NCBI GenBank assembly: GCA_039090855.1
Contig: CM077011.1
Location: 22,259,001-22,323,000, forward strand
Direction: 5' to 3'
Source of the DNA: Macrothele yani
Taxonomy: Eukaryota > Arthropoda > Arachnida > Araneae > Macrothelidae
Length of the DNA: 64,000 bases
In this document: positions 1 to 10,518 of the stretch, one piece after another
How the letters are laid out: each line of letters opens with the position of its first letter
Numbering within the stretch: position 1 is the stretch's first letter
Notes under the pieces: model-generated
Told to the model about the DNA's origin: nothing
Database searches by the model: none
What the model saw: only the letters and a program-made list of their open reading frames with translations
Position numbers and translations under genes: made by a program

Positions 1-54
1 AACGTGTCTAAGCAATTCGAATATACCTCGTATGCATCTACTAAATTGTTGGTA

Positions 55-835
55 CCGGATTATTGCAATGGATGAAACAGAGACACATTACTTTGACCAA
101 GAGACTACAAAACTGAAGTCTAATGTGAGAGTATGAATCTTCTCAGCCTTTCAAGAAGTCCCGCGTGGGTCCATCAGTTAGCAAGATGATGGCATCAGCG
201 TTTTGGAATGTAGAAAGGCCATCCTAATTGTTTTACAACTGAAAAATGGCATCCCCTATCACTAGTGCATAGTGCGTAAACTTTATAATCCAACTTTGGA
301 CAGCCATAAATGAAAAATAGGAACGGAAAACTGCGAAGATATTTTTTTTTCATTCTAAGAGAATGAATGGAATTACACCTCCCACATTGCAAAGACCGCC
401 ATTCATAATACAGGGTCTATGCTGCTTCAATACTCACAGTATTCTCCAGACCTTGACTTAAAACTTTTATTTCTTCCTCAAGTTGATGGAAACATCTGAG
501 AGAAGCTGTATGCCTCCGACTTCGATATTTTTTGGGGGGAGAGAGGATTTAACGACCACCACAAGTAACTTAATAGGATATAAGTAGTCGCCGGTCACTT
601 ATTTAGGGCAACTGGCACCATAAACCACACCTTTCATATCTAACCCGGTGTTCGAACCCGGAGCCAGGTTAGACGAACGGTCAGAAGCCATCGCGCCACC
701 CAACCGGCCTTTTGAGGTGGGCGCAACTATGGATGTGTGGTTAGAATACCAAAATAAAAGAAATTTCTACACAGAATATGCGGTGCAGCACTGTTAGAAA
801 AAGTGCTTTGCAGGGTCTTTGAACTATGAAAAATG
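55..835 (+). pseudogene. mariner-type transposase relic, split by a SINE
   Basis: Broken mariner (DD34D) transposase. Seen in the sequence: a segment reading IAMDETETHYFDQET near 63-107 (first catalytic Asp in the MDE motif), KMMASAFWNV near 183-212, a YSPDLD-type motif near 440-458, and after the SINE a C-terminal stretch with WLEYQNKRNFYTE-like sequence near 738-780. These occur in the order expected of mariner proteins but in different frames with stops, so no product is possible. The reverse SINE at 527-709 sits between the 'SDFDI' and 'EVGATMDVW' segments, so the SINE is the later insertion. The N-terminal DNA-binding half lies outside the window or is lost. Identity rests on motif order only; no terminal repeats were found. 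Confidence 0.6.
527..709 (-). mobile_element. tRNA-derived SINE, family S1, copy a
   Basis: Reverse-oriented copy of the S1 repeat found seven times in this window. It has a T-run at the left (the A-tail read backwards), a conserved body including 'tttagggcaactgg', and a tRNA-like head at the right with a B-box-like 'ggttcgaacaccgg' on the minus strand, then the A-box region. It is diverged from the better copies at 6163-6376 and 10226-10440. It interrupts a mariner coding relic, which dates it after that element. Confidence 0.65.
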
Positions 836-1115
836 GCAGTCGCAGAGCTTTCCTGTATACACTAGTGTGCAAAAATTAAGAACGAAGAGGAGAAATTAGC
901 ATTACAGCGGAACAAGCAGGCAGAACGGACCGAAAGCTACTGAGGAGATAGACTCGGGTACGGTACGGTAGGGCATGCGCTTATATGCAGCATGACGTAG
1001 GGGGAGTGTCGGAAGGGTCTAAAGCACACGGGCGGTGTACGCTCAGCAATTCAGTGAAAACTATTGCACTGTGTACATCGTCTTGAACGACGTCGAGTTG
1101 CTGACACCTTGTGAT

Positions 1116-2660
1116 ATGGCCAACAGGCAATCCAGTAGACGACATCTGGATAACTTTACCTGAGGTCGCGTCATTGAGAAGTTGGAAGAAGTTCGAAGTG
1201 TGACTAGTGTGGCCGAGGAATTCAAGATAGCTCACAGCATCGCTTCACGAGCTTGGAGAGCATTTGAAACGACAGGAGCAGCTGTCCGAGAGTTTAGCAG
1301 TGGTCGTCCACGAGCAAACACGGCGGCGGTCGACCGGTATATTGTCCTACAGGCGAGAAAAAACAGACGGCAGACAGCGGGAGAAATCGCAAGGCACATG
1401 CAACAGACAACTGGACGTCCGTTATCGCGTTTTACCCTGGCCGGAGGCTGCACAAAGGTGGTCTATTTGCATGACGACCAGTACGGTGTGTGCCATTAAT
1501 GCCTGCTCATCGTAGACTGCGGTTTCTCTGGTAACAGGAACAAAAGAACTGGATATATCAGCAATGGGGTCGAGTTCTCTTTACGGATGAGAGCCGATTT
1601 AGTCTGACGAGCGATTCTGGACGTATAAACATCTAGAGAGAGCAGGAAACACTCAATCACACCTCCAACATCATCGAAAGGGACCGGTTTGGAGGTGGCG
1701 GAATTCTAGATTGGGGTGGTATCATGCTTGGTAGCCGTACTGACCTCCACATCTTCCCAGGAGGTTTAGTCACTGGTGTCCGCTATTGAACCAAGGTTCA
1801 CCTGCCTCACGTGCGTCTGTTTAGAGGTGCTATGGGTCCTGAGTTTCTCATCATGGACGACAACGCTACACCTCATCGTGCAGTGGCTGTCACAGAGCTG
1901 TTGGAGAGTGAATATATTCAACACATGGGTTGGCCAGCAAGGTCCCCGGACCTAAATCTAATTTGCACGACGACTAGTACGGTGTGTGCCATTAATGCCT
2001 GCTCATCGTAGACTGCGGGTTCTCTGGTAACAGGAACAAAACAACTGGATATATCAGCAATGGGGTCGAGTTCTCTTTACGGATGAGAGCCGATTTAGTC
2101 TGACGAGCGATTCTGGACGTATAAACATCTAGAGATAGCCGGAAATACTCAATCACACCTCCAACATCATCGAAAGGGACCAGTTTGGAGGTGGCGGAGT
2201 TCTAGATTGGGGTGGTATCATGCTTGGTAGCCGTACTGACCTCCACATCTTCCCAGGAGGTTTAGTCACTGGTGTCCGCTATTGAACCAAGGTTCACCTG
2301 CCTCACGTGCGTCTGTTTAGAGGTGCTGTGGGTCCTGAGTTTCTCTTCATGGACGACCACGCTACACCTCATCGTGCAGTGGCTGTCACAGAGCTGTTGA
2401 AGAGTGAATATATTCAACACATGGGTTGGCCCGCAAGGTCCCCGGACCTAAATCTAATCAAACACGTGTAGGAACTTCTCGGGAGACACTTGGCAGCACG
2501 TCACCAGCCGCCAGCAAGGATTCCGCAGCTGCGATTGGCGTTACAAGAGGAATGGCTGCGATGCCTCAACAGCTCCTTGACAACCTCGTCTTCAGCATCG
2601 ACAGACGTTGTAAAACCTGCAACGCAGTCAGGGGTGATCATATCCCCTACTAAAAACTGG
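1116..2660 (+). pseudogene. Tc1-like (DD34E) transposase, family 1, broken
   Basis: Cut-and-paste transposase relic. The likely start is ATG 1116 (MANRQSSRRHLDNF), in frame with the helix-turn-helix region 'SVTSVAEEFKIAHSIASRAWRAF', but a TGA interrupts at 1161-1163. The paired HTH region and GRPR linker run to about 1440, where a one-base frameshift occurs. The catalytic part begins with an FTDESRF motif near 1573 (first Asp) and continues to FLIMDDNATPHR (second Asp). The final Glu of NPIE is replaced: the codons at 2453-2458 read ATC AAA (Ile-Lys). The block 1467-1962 is repeated at 1963-2458, so the catalytic core is present twice. The protein cannot be functional. Confidence 0.8.
1467..2458 (+). 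repeat. 496-bp direct tandem duplication inside the Tc1 gene
   Basis: Positions 1467-1962 recur at 1963-2458 with a constant 496-base offset. Checkpoints: gtacggtgtg at 1481 and 1977, acacatgggt at 1921 and 2417. The two units differ by scattered substitutions (for example aaaagaactgg versus aaaacaactgg), so the duplication is not recent. It covers the segment from just after the HTH linker to the NPIE region, so both catalytic Asp motifs are duplicated. The junction reads ctaat|ttgcacg. Confidence 0.9.
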
Positions 2661-2901
2661 ATTTTTTGGCAGCCGCCTGTCACATAGACGTTTCTGTCTT
2701 CTGTCCAGCTGTGCTCGAAGCTACCTTTTCAATAAAGTGCCTCTGTATCCTTTGTATTCCTTGTTTGGACGGTTTTGCTCACTTGTACCATATTCTTACA
2801 TCTTGGGGATCTTATGGTATGATTTGAGTCGATGTGGAGCACTTCTGCACGACGTTACATTCGAAAACCCGTCTCGTCCTTAATTTTTGCATGCCAGTGT
2901 A

Positions 2902-3637
2902 TGATAGAACACAACTCGCATTGCCCTTGCATAGCTATATCGGAAGCTAATTTTTTCTAGTAACGCTTGGGTTCTTGATTATAAAAGTTTCATTTTGTGC
3001 AAGAGAGTTTGTTCTTTCGTGTAAAATATGCTGCTGAAAACAATCACGGAATATTTCGTTAGCATCTGTGCATAAACAGACACGTGGTAGAGTGGCATCG
3101 AAAACATGAATACAGTCTGAACATGACAAAACAGAAAACACACAAGCCATTTGGCAAATTAACGCCAATACTGTGCCGACACACAACACGTGGTTATGAA
3201 GCTCTGCATTACAGACGGGGGTGAAATACCGAGCTATAGTATGCTGTATAGTTGCTTGTGACTGATGAAGCACTTTCCCAACGTCGAAACGATGAGATTA
3301 TCCAGCAATTCTGAGGAATTTTTGTCTCTCCTATTAGAGGTCATGCCGCAGTTGATGAAACGTCATGGGAGGGAAGTTTTGAGCTGCAACACGTCTTTCT
3401 AGAGTTTCTCACCCGTGGATACAGCGGATTAGGTTCGAAGACTGCAAAGGACAGTCCACTCTAGCTACATTATTTGTAAAGCATTTTCACCAGATAGGAT
3501 CGGTGCGAGCGTACGATATACCCTATTAGGTGGAATGCATCTCTAACATCTGTGGCATAAGACATAACTGTCCCTGGATCCCATATCAATATCTAACCTT
3601 TGTCACAGGTTCATTCAGCACACAGCAGAGTTATATA
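2902..3637. other. unassigned spacer
   Basis: No recognisable coding motif, terminal repeat or tandem structure was found. A 108-codon open frame on the minus strand (2947-3273) is cysteine-rich but resembles nothing I know and is probably chance. This may be a very old, unrecognisable element. Confidence 0.4.
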
Positions 3638-4863
3638 TATTATATTGACCGAGGGCACTTGACACTCCTTCAAAAGGAAATGAGCGGACCCGCTACGTTG
3701 ATAAGACGCGCGGTACAGCTTGAAACGGTACAAAAACAAGCCTGCAGCTGACGCACTGTGAGGTTAAAAAAATGTCGCTGCGGGAGGGATCTGACTTTGA
3801 GAAAGGAAAGATTGTTGAGTGTTATATTAGTGGGTTGTCCATAAGAGAAACCGAGAGGCGTTTAAACATGCCCAAGTCAACTGTTTTGGATGTACTGAAT
3901 AAGTGGAAGACACGTGTCCCGCCTGAAGCAGCAAAAAATACCGGCACAGCAAAGAAAATGAGTGATAGAAGACGTCGAAACCTTAGGAGAGTCGTTACAG
4001 CTAATCGACAGATTACTGCAGGTCACCTCAGTGTACAGGTAAGCAAAAATGCTGGAACATTAGTATGTACACGTACCATGCGCACAGACCTTCATTCCAT
4101 GGGTTACAGTGGTCGTACGGTTGCTCATAAATCTTTCATCACTACTCGGAATGATATTCGTCGTTTCGCATGGTGTAAAGAAGATTTATCGTGGACCGTG
4201 GATCAATGGAAAAGGGTCCTATGGACTGATGAATCCAGAAACACGATCCGTTAGTCTAATGGCCGTGTGTGGGTAGGCGGCAGCCGGGGGAACGCTATTT
4301 ACCCCAGTGTACTGTTCCTACGTTCAAGTTTGGAGCTGGCAGTGTACTCGTGTGGGTATGTTCCTTGTGGTATAGTCCCTACCCATTGGTTAACATGGAG
4401 AAACCTGTTAACCAACACGTCTACCATGATATTCTGGACAATTATGCCCTACCAATTATGTGGCAATACTATGGAACTGAGCCTTGTTGGTCCCAGCAGG
4501 ATAATGCACTGAGCCATCAAGCAAGGACTGTCACGGCATTGTTTGACAATAATTCCGTATTGTTTGTGGACTGGCCAGCACACAGTCCTGATCTTAATCC
4601 CATAGAGCAACTATGGGATGAATTAGAGCACCGCATAAGAAGTTTGAAACCATGGCCTACTGCTAAACAGTTAGGGGCAGCTTATTTACTGAATGGAAGC
4701 GCATACCTATTGCTGTGTTCCAAAACCTTGTCGAAAGCATGTCTTGAAGGGTCAGTGCATGCATTAAGGCTAAAAGTGGACCGACACCGTACTAATGTAT
4801 GTCAATAAATGCTATGTGGTGTTGCACTTCTCGGTGTCCGGTGACTTTTGTCAATATAGTGTA
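3638..4863 (+). mobile_element. Tc1-like DNA transposon, family 2, copy A
   Basis: About 1.23 kb. The right terminus is well preserved (gtccggtgacttttgtcaat...agtg next to TA at 4862-4863); the left terminus is eroded (tatattgaccgagggcactt) but is followed by the conserved subterminal block 'cttcaaaaggaaatgagcgg', seen also in copy B (14069) and copy C (26982). It carries a nearly full-length but broken transposase. It also supplies the empty-site sequence (4745-4765) for the LINE insertion found in copy C. Confidence 0.85.
3772..4808 (+). pseudogene. Tc1-like (DD34E) transposase, family 2, copy A
   Basis: Start ATG 3772 (MSLREGSDFEKGKIVE). The N-terminal 160 codons contain the HTH 'GLSIRETERRLNMPKSTV' and a second HTH domain, then WTDES with the first catalytic Asp near 4228. 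A TAG at 4252-4254 with a short local deletion ends this frame. Coding continues after a frameshift from about 4269: FGAGSVLVW, then QQDNALSH (second Asp) and SPDLNPIEQLWDELEH (catalytic Glu). Second Asp to Glu spacing is 34 residues, the DD34E signature. All three catalytic residues are present, which makes this the best-preserved core of family 2, but it is split over two frames. The reading ends at a TAA at 4806-4808. Confidence 0.85.
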
Positions 4864-4869
4864 TATATA

Positions 4870-5540
4870 GGTTCGTTAAGGATACAACCTGCAGCGCTGA
4901 TTCCTTCCCACACGAGGATTCTACCACTATCCAAAGCAAATCTTTTCTCAATGAAGGTCAGATTATTCTCTGTTCTTTATTCACGCCAGAAAAGGACATG
5001 ACCATTTTCAACTACAGCCAGGTTTCTGTTCATCCGTGAAAAGAATGGAGAGCCACTGTTCACGGTCCCATCCATGATAGATCCATTCTGTGCGGGTGTA
5101 TCCTGGATGGAACCATGAATAGTGGATGTCCGATTATGGGCAAAGAGAGCCACGCACCTCGTTGGTCTCTCGGAGTACAGCCCTCTGCGGTGGAGTCGAC
5201 TGAATACAGTATGTGTGGATTCGCGTCGTCCTGCAGTTACAGTTCAGTTGCATTTCGTCGGAGATTTCAGTTATCCAGCAAATTGAAATATCGGTACTTT
5301 CATTCCAGTGTTGTAGTTAACCAATAATAGCGTCGTCGTTCTCTTTCCGTTGCGGGAAGCATAACCACCGTTCTTAAAACTATATCTTCTCTGGTCAGCG
5401 CACAGCTTTCCGATTACACTCAAAGTTGTTGATTTTGGAAGAACGCATTGCTTAGACATTTTTCGTCTGAGACACACCTCTAGCTGAGACCACGTACTAA
5501 ATGAGAACGACTCAGCAAACACGATACTTATAATCAATTA
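4870..5540 (-). pseudogene. decayed Tc1-like transposase relic
   Basis: On the minus strand, fragments in different frames follow Tc1 order: a GLYSERPTRCVAL stretch (end of the DNA-binding domain) near 5170-5210, a W-x-x-ILFTDE-like motif near 5030-5065 (first catalytic Asp region), an ENGHVLFWRE segment near 4985-5020 matching the usual SGRVLVWRE, and an ILVWEGI segment near 4885-4920. No second Asp or Glu motif is seen because family 2 copy A begins at 4863. Frameshifts and stops throughout. It belongs to a different family from its neighbour. Confidence 0.45.
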
Positions 5541-5587
5541 AACGTGCAGGCAGATGAATGCCAAATTAATCAGTCAAGTACACATGC

Positions 5588-5700
5588 ATGCCTCAGAAAA
5601 CTTAAAAATTTCGTCGTCCTGGAATGGGAATTGAATCCGCAGCTCCCGATTTACGTTCACGTATCTTACCTTTACACCACCTAGAAGGAAGAATCTCCAA
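5588..5700 (-). mobile_element. tRNA-like short repeat, family S3, copy a
   Basis: Minus strand reads a tRNA-like head: 'ggtggtgtaaaggtaaga' in A-box position, then 'gcggattcaattccca' in B-box position, closing with ccaggacgacgaaa and a tail resembling the S3 copies at 36548-36818. I infer a tRNA-derived SINE rather than a tRNA gene because the arm pairings are poor and the 3' body is shared between copies. From 5700 to 6130 nothing is recognised; 6119-6132 is a short CT run. Confidence 0.5.
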
Positions 5701-6162
5701 GAAACTGAAGATTTGTTTCAAAATTCGATTCCCTTTCCAGGATGATGTCATTTTCAAGTTTTCTGACGCATACACGATACGTGTAACCAGTTTACTTTGA
5801 GCTCTAGTCAAACTGCGCATATTTATCAGTGGAGCTAATTTCCATGTTCTGATCTTCTTATTGGTAGTGTACGTCACGCAGATGTTAATTTTCACCAGAG
5901 ACTTGCAACTCTTCGATTTTTCTGTACTTCGTACTGACACCGCAATACCACATGAGTTTTTTGAGTAATGTATTTATTATATCATACTGCGTTCAATATG
6001 AAATTTGCGCACAAACATATATTTACAATAATTCCACATATTAAGATCAGTGAGTTGAACAGATCAAGAATTGCATTGCATTATACCAAAAAATTAGAGA
6101 CGTATTGTCACATTGCCATCTCTCTCTCTCTCTATTACGATGGTGAGGGAGGAATGGACCTC

Positions 6163-6376
6163 CTTTTTTTTTTTTTTTTTTTGGTTGGAGGTTTAACGAC
6201 CATCGTGAGCTACTCAATGGGATATTAGCAGTCGCCCGTCCCTAATTTAGGGCAACTGGTTCCAGGACAGAGAGAGAGCCAGTGCCGAAAGACAAACACA
6301 ACATTCGTGCCTCACCGGGATTTGAACCCGGACCTCTTTCGGACGAATTATCAGAAGCCATCGCTTAGACCACTGG
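6163..6376 (-). mobile_element. tRNA-derived SINE, family S1, copy b
   Basis: Reverse copy with a T-run of about 19 at the left, then the conserved body ('agcagtcgcccgtccctaat', 'tttagggcaactgg') and a tRNA-like head at the right containing the B-box complement 'gggatttgaacccgg' and 'tcgcttagaccactg' (A-box side). One of the more complete S1 copies. A CT microsatellite lies just upstream. From 6377 to about 6880 I see no recognisable feature. Confidence 0.75.
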
Positions 6377-6879
6377 AATGAATCTTCCATTGAGATATCA
6401 GAATTTACGAAATATGCATACATTCACATACCAAATTGTGAAGGCTTCACGCTGTCGCACATTTTCTATGACGCGAGTGTTTTGCAACAAAATTAAGCAG
6501 GCAGTTTCAGAATTTTACAATTTTTACGCGAGAAGAAAAATATTCAGCGCAACATTTCCGCCAACATGTGAGTCAGAATCGGAAATAACCTGATGAATGA
6601 GGCAGGAACGTTTTGAGGAAATGCGACAAATATTCGAATCATTTATGAATTTTCCGTGTTCACGAAAATGAAAAATTCCTGAAAGGTATTTTCGTTCGAG
6701 TTGACTCCAAACATTCAAAGAAGCTCAACTTTTATGGCTTTTCCATGATCGGATGGCAAAACTGTGCTATGGCAGAAGAGGCCCAATTTGAATGCCTTTG
6801 TTAACAGCACTGCTCCCGGATGGTGGGCGAAATAACATTTCTATTGGAGACGTGGAAGATTAGAAACGGGTAGCTTGGT

Positions 6880-7500
6880 TCAAAGAATTGAGGTTCCTAA
6901 TAAAGCACACTGAGGTGAGTGTAAGTGCACGATGTAGACCACACGACGTCATGGACCCTAGCTATCAAAGAGATTTCGAGAACTGTTCAATTGCTAAATT
7001 CATGCATGACAGTTATAGTCTGGTAAAGACGGTCTGATGTTATCAGGCGAGTTTACTTTGGCTATCTTGGAATGCCTTTTCCCTATACAAACCACCATTA
7101 CCGCACAATGTTATGTTGACGTAATGGCCGGTCACCTGCCTATTTATCGTTCACGGCTACCCATTTTACACGGTAGGATGCCTCCGTTTAACAACACAAC
7201 ACCCTGTTGGTAAAGAACTAGTTACAGGAGCAATCTAGGGAGTTTGCACCAGATGAGCCTCTAACACTCCCGATTTGAACCCCATTGAACATCAATGGAA
7301 CAAAGTGGAGCAATGTATTCTACCCCGAAACTCACCACTGAGAATTCTTCTCCTTGCTTAACGGACTGCTGTCTTGTAGTCATAGGCCACAGTAGCACCA
7401 CCTTATAATCTTCAACACCTGCCTCAGTCCACGCCAGTACGTGTTGCTGCTGTTGTGAGGGTGAAAGGTGGGCCCCCCGTTACCATGTGGGTGGATACGA
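6880..7500 (+). pseudogene. Tc1-like transposase 3' relic
   Basis: The clearest part is near 7270-7320, reading DLNPIEHQWNKVEQ, the catalytic-Glu region of Tc1 transposases, with the Glu codon intact (ATTGAA). Downstream, near 7430-7470, VRVAAVVRVKGGP matches the usual C-terminal end. Upstream near 7090-7130, an ITAQCYVDV-like stretch fits the segment before the second Asp, but the QDNARPH motif itself is not readable. Its end abuts the next Tc1 element at 7503. No terminal repeats were recognised. Confidence 0.55.
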
Positions 7501-7639
7501 CATACTACTGCTTGTGAAAATTACAACACCAAGACAGAATCGCGAAATTTAAACGAAATTAAGACCACAGACTCATCATGTTACAGGAGATAACTGATTA
7601 CATGTCTAGAACTGTACAAAACATTTTCGCTTCCTAACG

Positions 7640-8992
7640 CTGTAGCGTGTAAAGATACCTCAAGGAACAATAGCAGCCTCTACATGGCCTGGCATTGGAT
7701 GGTACAGGTTTCTGATATCGTCATGGGGAACAGCCTGCCACGCTGCGAGACCAGAGTCAATTTGTAGTGTATGGCGGAGCGGCATGACGGGCTGGTTGCT
7801 TAGCTACCATGTCGCAGACATATTTGATTTGGGACATATCCGGAGAACGTGTAGGCTAAGGAAGAAGCGGTATATGCCTTAGATGGAAGAGGTCTTGGAT
7901 ATACCAGGTCGCATGTGAATGAGCGTTGTCCTCCAGGGATAATGCGCCAGAATATCTCTGAAGGAAGGGTATCACCTCTCCACCTAAAATATTCCTGATA
8001 TATCGCTGGCTGTTGAGGGTTCCCTCAATTCGACGCTTCGAATTAAACCAATAGCGCCCCAAACCATGACGCTTCGAATCCAACCCAATGACGCGCGAAA
8101 CCATGACGCTCCGAATCGAACCCAATGACTCCCCAAACCATGACGCTTCAAACTGAACCAATTGACGCCCCAAACCATGACACTTCGAACTGAACCAATT
8201 GACGCCCCAAACAATGGCACTTCGAATTAAACTCAATGGCGCCCCAAACCATGACGCTTCGAATTAAACCCAATGGAGCCCCAAATCATGACGCTTCGAA
8301 TTGAAACCGATAGCGCCACAAACCACGACGCTTCAAAATGAACCCAATGGCGCCCCAAACCATGACGCTTCGAATTGAACCCAATGGCGCCCCAAACCAA
8401 GACGCTTGGCGTTGAGCCGGTTTGACGCTGCAAAATGTATGCTGCAAGGGGTCTATTACCACGATGTCTTCAAAGAAGTATGCGAACATAATGCTGCGTC
8501 ACGATGAATCGTGACTTTACAGAAGATACGACTTGCTGCTGATCACCGCGCCAATGTGTGTATTAAAGACCCTGTTGCAGTCTGAGGCGCCTGTGGTTGA
8601 GAGTCAAAGAAATGTGCAGCAATGCTCTGATATCGACCGGTCCTTTGTTAAGTCGACGACGCCGAACTGTGCTGGAGGGCAAAGCCTGACCTTTGACAGT
8701 GCTCCACTGTTACGCTAACGCCGTGGGTGTCTCTGTGCGATCGGCCACTCCCATAGAGTAGAGGTGTCTATCATCCAGTACAGACGAGCAATTTTGCAGT
8801 CCATTTCCCGGATTTTTGTGCTTCCGAGATACGTCTGCCCACTGACGCCATGGTTGCATCACTGTATGGCGTACGAATGCAAATTTCGCAGAAGGAAAAT
8901 CCAATTTCTTTGATCCCAACAATCCTTTTTCGCTCAAAGTCCTTCAAGTATACAAATGCGACGTTTTTCGGCGACAGGGCATAGTGATACAC
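7640..8992 (-). pseudogene. Tc1-like transposase with internal 37-bp array
   Basis: Read on the minus strand: an N-terminal LKDFERKRIVGIKEIGFSF helix-turn-helix start near 8940, DRHLYSMGVADRTETPTALA near 8760, a VRRRRLNKG stretch near 8660, LTLNHRRLRL near 8590, VKSRF near 8510, then TGSTPSVLVWGAIG near 8400. There the sequence enters ten copies of a 37-bp repeat, leaving through RIEGTLNSQRYI near 8030. A SLEDNAHSHAT motif (second catalytic Asp) follows near 7935, then SPDMSQIKYVCDMV near 7830-7850, where Lys replaces the catalytic Glu (codons ATC AAA). Stops and frameshifts are frequent. Motif order matches the Tc1 transposase family throughout. Confidence 0.75.
8032..8420. repeat. 37-bp minisatellite derived from Tc1 coding sequence
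   Basis: Ten complete units of exactly 37 bases start at 8032, 8069, 8106, 8143, 8180, 8217, 8254, 8291, 8328 and 8365, followed by a partial unit at 8402. Consensus begins acgcttcgaattgaacccaa and continues with tggcgccccaaaccatg. On the minus strand a unit reads VMVWGAIGFNS in one frame, the conserved beta-strand motif of Tc1 transposases, and the array sits exactly where that motif belongs. Because 37 is not a multiple of three, the frame rotates at each unit. Confidence 0.93.
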
Positions 8993-9042
8993 AAGAAATA
9001 TATACCCTTTTGGCTCAATGTGGGCTCTTCACTGATTGCAAC

Positions 9043-10205
9043 TAAAGATGGAAACGTGTCACGGGTCAACGGGTCGACAATTTCTTGCGGGTCTAACGGG
9101 TCGGGTCAGGGTGCTTCTGACCGGATTTCGACGCGGTTTTATTCCCGTTTTATTTTTGAAAAGAGAAAAATATATTCCAAAGAAAAATGCGCCTTGTAGA
9201 ATTCTGTAATCGATACTGGTGCACACGGAGTGAATAATGTTTTGCCATGCAAACATTTTGTCGTCTTTTTGTTAAAGCAATGAAGATTTCCACCTAACGA
9301 CGTCAGAACACATACCGACTCCATATCGTAAAAAGATCCTTTCTTTGCGTTCTTTTACAGTGCAATTGTCCAGGGCAAGGTACAGGTAAACACCATTTGC
9401 CTACTTCTCAACTGATTCATTCTCTCCGTGCGAAGTTCACTGTATGAGTAAGAGTTACTTTTCGCATCACATCTTTTATATTGAGCATTCACAGATTTTC
9501 CGATTGATGTGCTAACATCGCGTTCCCATGACATGTTATTTCGAAATTAACTCCTTATCTGCTAATATGGGTGAATTTAATATGAAGGAGGTTGAGAAAG
9601 GCGTCGAGCCCAACAAATACGTGCTTGTTGAAAACCACAAGGGGAAGAGTGAATGCTGGTAATTCTTTCGTCTCATTAAGGAACCGGTGAGTAATTCTGT
9701 GCTGTTTGGTTTTGCTTGTTTTTCAAAATGTGGAAAGTGTATAATTACAAAGAAAGATGTCGACGGTGTAATAAAAGATTATGGAACCAAAAATCTAACG
9801 GTCAGTATCCGCACCTCCATCAAAGCGCGGAAAGAGCGAACAATCTAAATATATTTAAATAAAGTGCTTTTGTTTAATCGTAAATAATGATTTCCATTTG
9901 TACTATACTCCATTGTCACGATCATAGTCAGGCATTACTTATGGATTGCGAAAAATAGTGGCACTAAAATGGCACTAAAATTAAGCAAGTAACCCAATTT
10001 TATATTAACAAAGGACTTCAGTTACTAAATATCAAGCAGTTATTGGAATCAATACATATATTACGTTTATACGAACATATATATAAATTGAGTTTCGAAT
10101 TTATAGTTCAAAGCAGATTTGTCCGGGTCAGTTACGGGTCCGGATCGGGTGGGGTCCATGTATGGGACGTCTGGGACCGAAATGTTTGACCCGTTTTCAA
10201 CTCTG
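9043..10205 (+). mobile_element. hAT-type DNA element with 8-bp target duplication
   Basis: Flanked by the 8-bp direct repeat ATTGCAAC at 9035-9042 and 10206-10213, the duplication length typical of hAT elements. Ends: left taaagatggaaacgtgtcac, right reverse complement cagagttgaaaacgggtcaa, an imperfect terminal repeat. Both subterminal regions carry repeats of a cgggtc motif (acgggtcgacaatttc, acgggtcgggtcagg; tccgggtcagttacgggtcc), as hAT transposase binding regions often do. Only an N-terminal transposase fragment is present, so the element is non-autonomous. It lies in the 5' part of the Tc1 element. Confidence 0.75.
9567..9825 (+). pseudogene. hAT transposase N-terminus (BED-type zinc finger) relic
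   Basis: From ATG 9567 the frame reads MGEFNMKEVEKGVEPNKY, then KGKSECW, a TAA stop (where KNF would be expected), then FFRLIKEPVSN and GFACFSKCGKCIITKKD, ending near DYGTKNLTVSI. The CxxC pair followed by K(K)D and GTKNL resembles the BED zinc finger that begins many hAT transposases; the His ligands are not clear. No catalytic domain follows before the right terminus, consistent with an internally deleted element. Assignment from motif shape only. Confidence 0.5.
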
Positions 10206-10225
10206 ATTGCAACATCTCTTTTCTG

Positions 10226-10440
10226 CCCGGTGGCGCAGTGGTCTAAGTGATGGCCTCTGATCATTTGTCCCAAAGGGGTCCAGGTTCGAATCCCGGTGAA
10301 ACATGGATGTTGTGTTTGTCTTTCGGCATTGGCTCTCTCCCTTCCCTGGGACCAGTGGCCCTAAATTAGGGACGGGCGACTGCTAATATCCCATTGAGTT
10401 GCTCACGGTGGTCGTTAAACCTCCAATAAAAAAAAAGAAA
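10226..10440 (+). mobile_element. tRNA-derived SINE, family S1, copy c (best preserved)
   Basis: Full-length forward copy. The head cccggtggcgcagtggtcta is an A-box-like segment and ggttcgaatcccgg is a canonical RNA polymerase III B-box, separated by about 45 bases as in a tRNA. The body includes 'ggccctaaattagggacggg' and the copy ends in ctccaat followed by an A-rich tail. The tRNA-like head suggests polymerase III transcription and mobilisation by a LINE; the partner LINE is unknown because the tail is simple poly(A). Confidence 0.85.
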
Positions 10441-10518
10441 ATTAAGCCGATTATCACTTTGCTACATGAATGTGTTGTAAACAATTTCTGCTGGAGTTTC
10501 AGAAAAAAAGATCTGAAA

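Larger units (their letters stand above)
858..2901 (+). mobile_element. Tc1-like DNA transposon, family 1, copy 1
   Basis: Element bounded by inverted terminal repeats: the left end reads cactagtgtgcaaaaattaa and the right end is its near reverse complement, each next to a TA dinucleotide as expected for the TA target duplication of Tc1/mariner elements. The interior holds a broken transposase gene and a 496-bp tandem duplication. An AATAAA hexamer lies near 2730 downstream of the coding region. A second copy of the same family, with a large 5' deletion, lies on the minus strand at 47145-48070 and shares the same termini. Confidence 0.85.

Noticed and set aside
2947..3273. 108-codon cysteine-rich frame, minus strand
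   Set aside because: No family resemblance, no context, and the length is compatible with chance in 64 kb.
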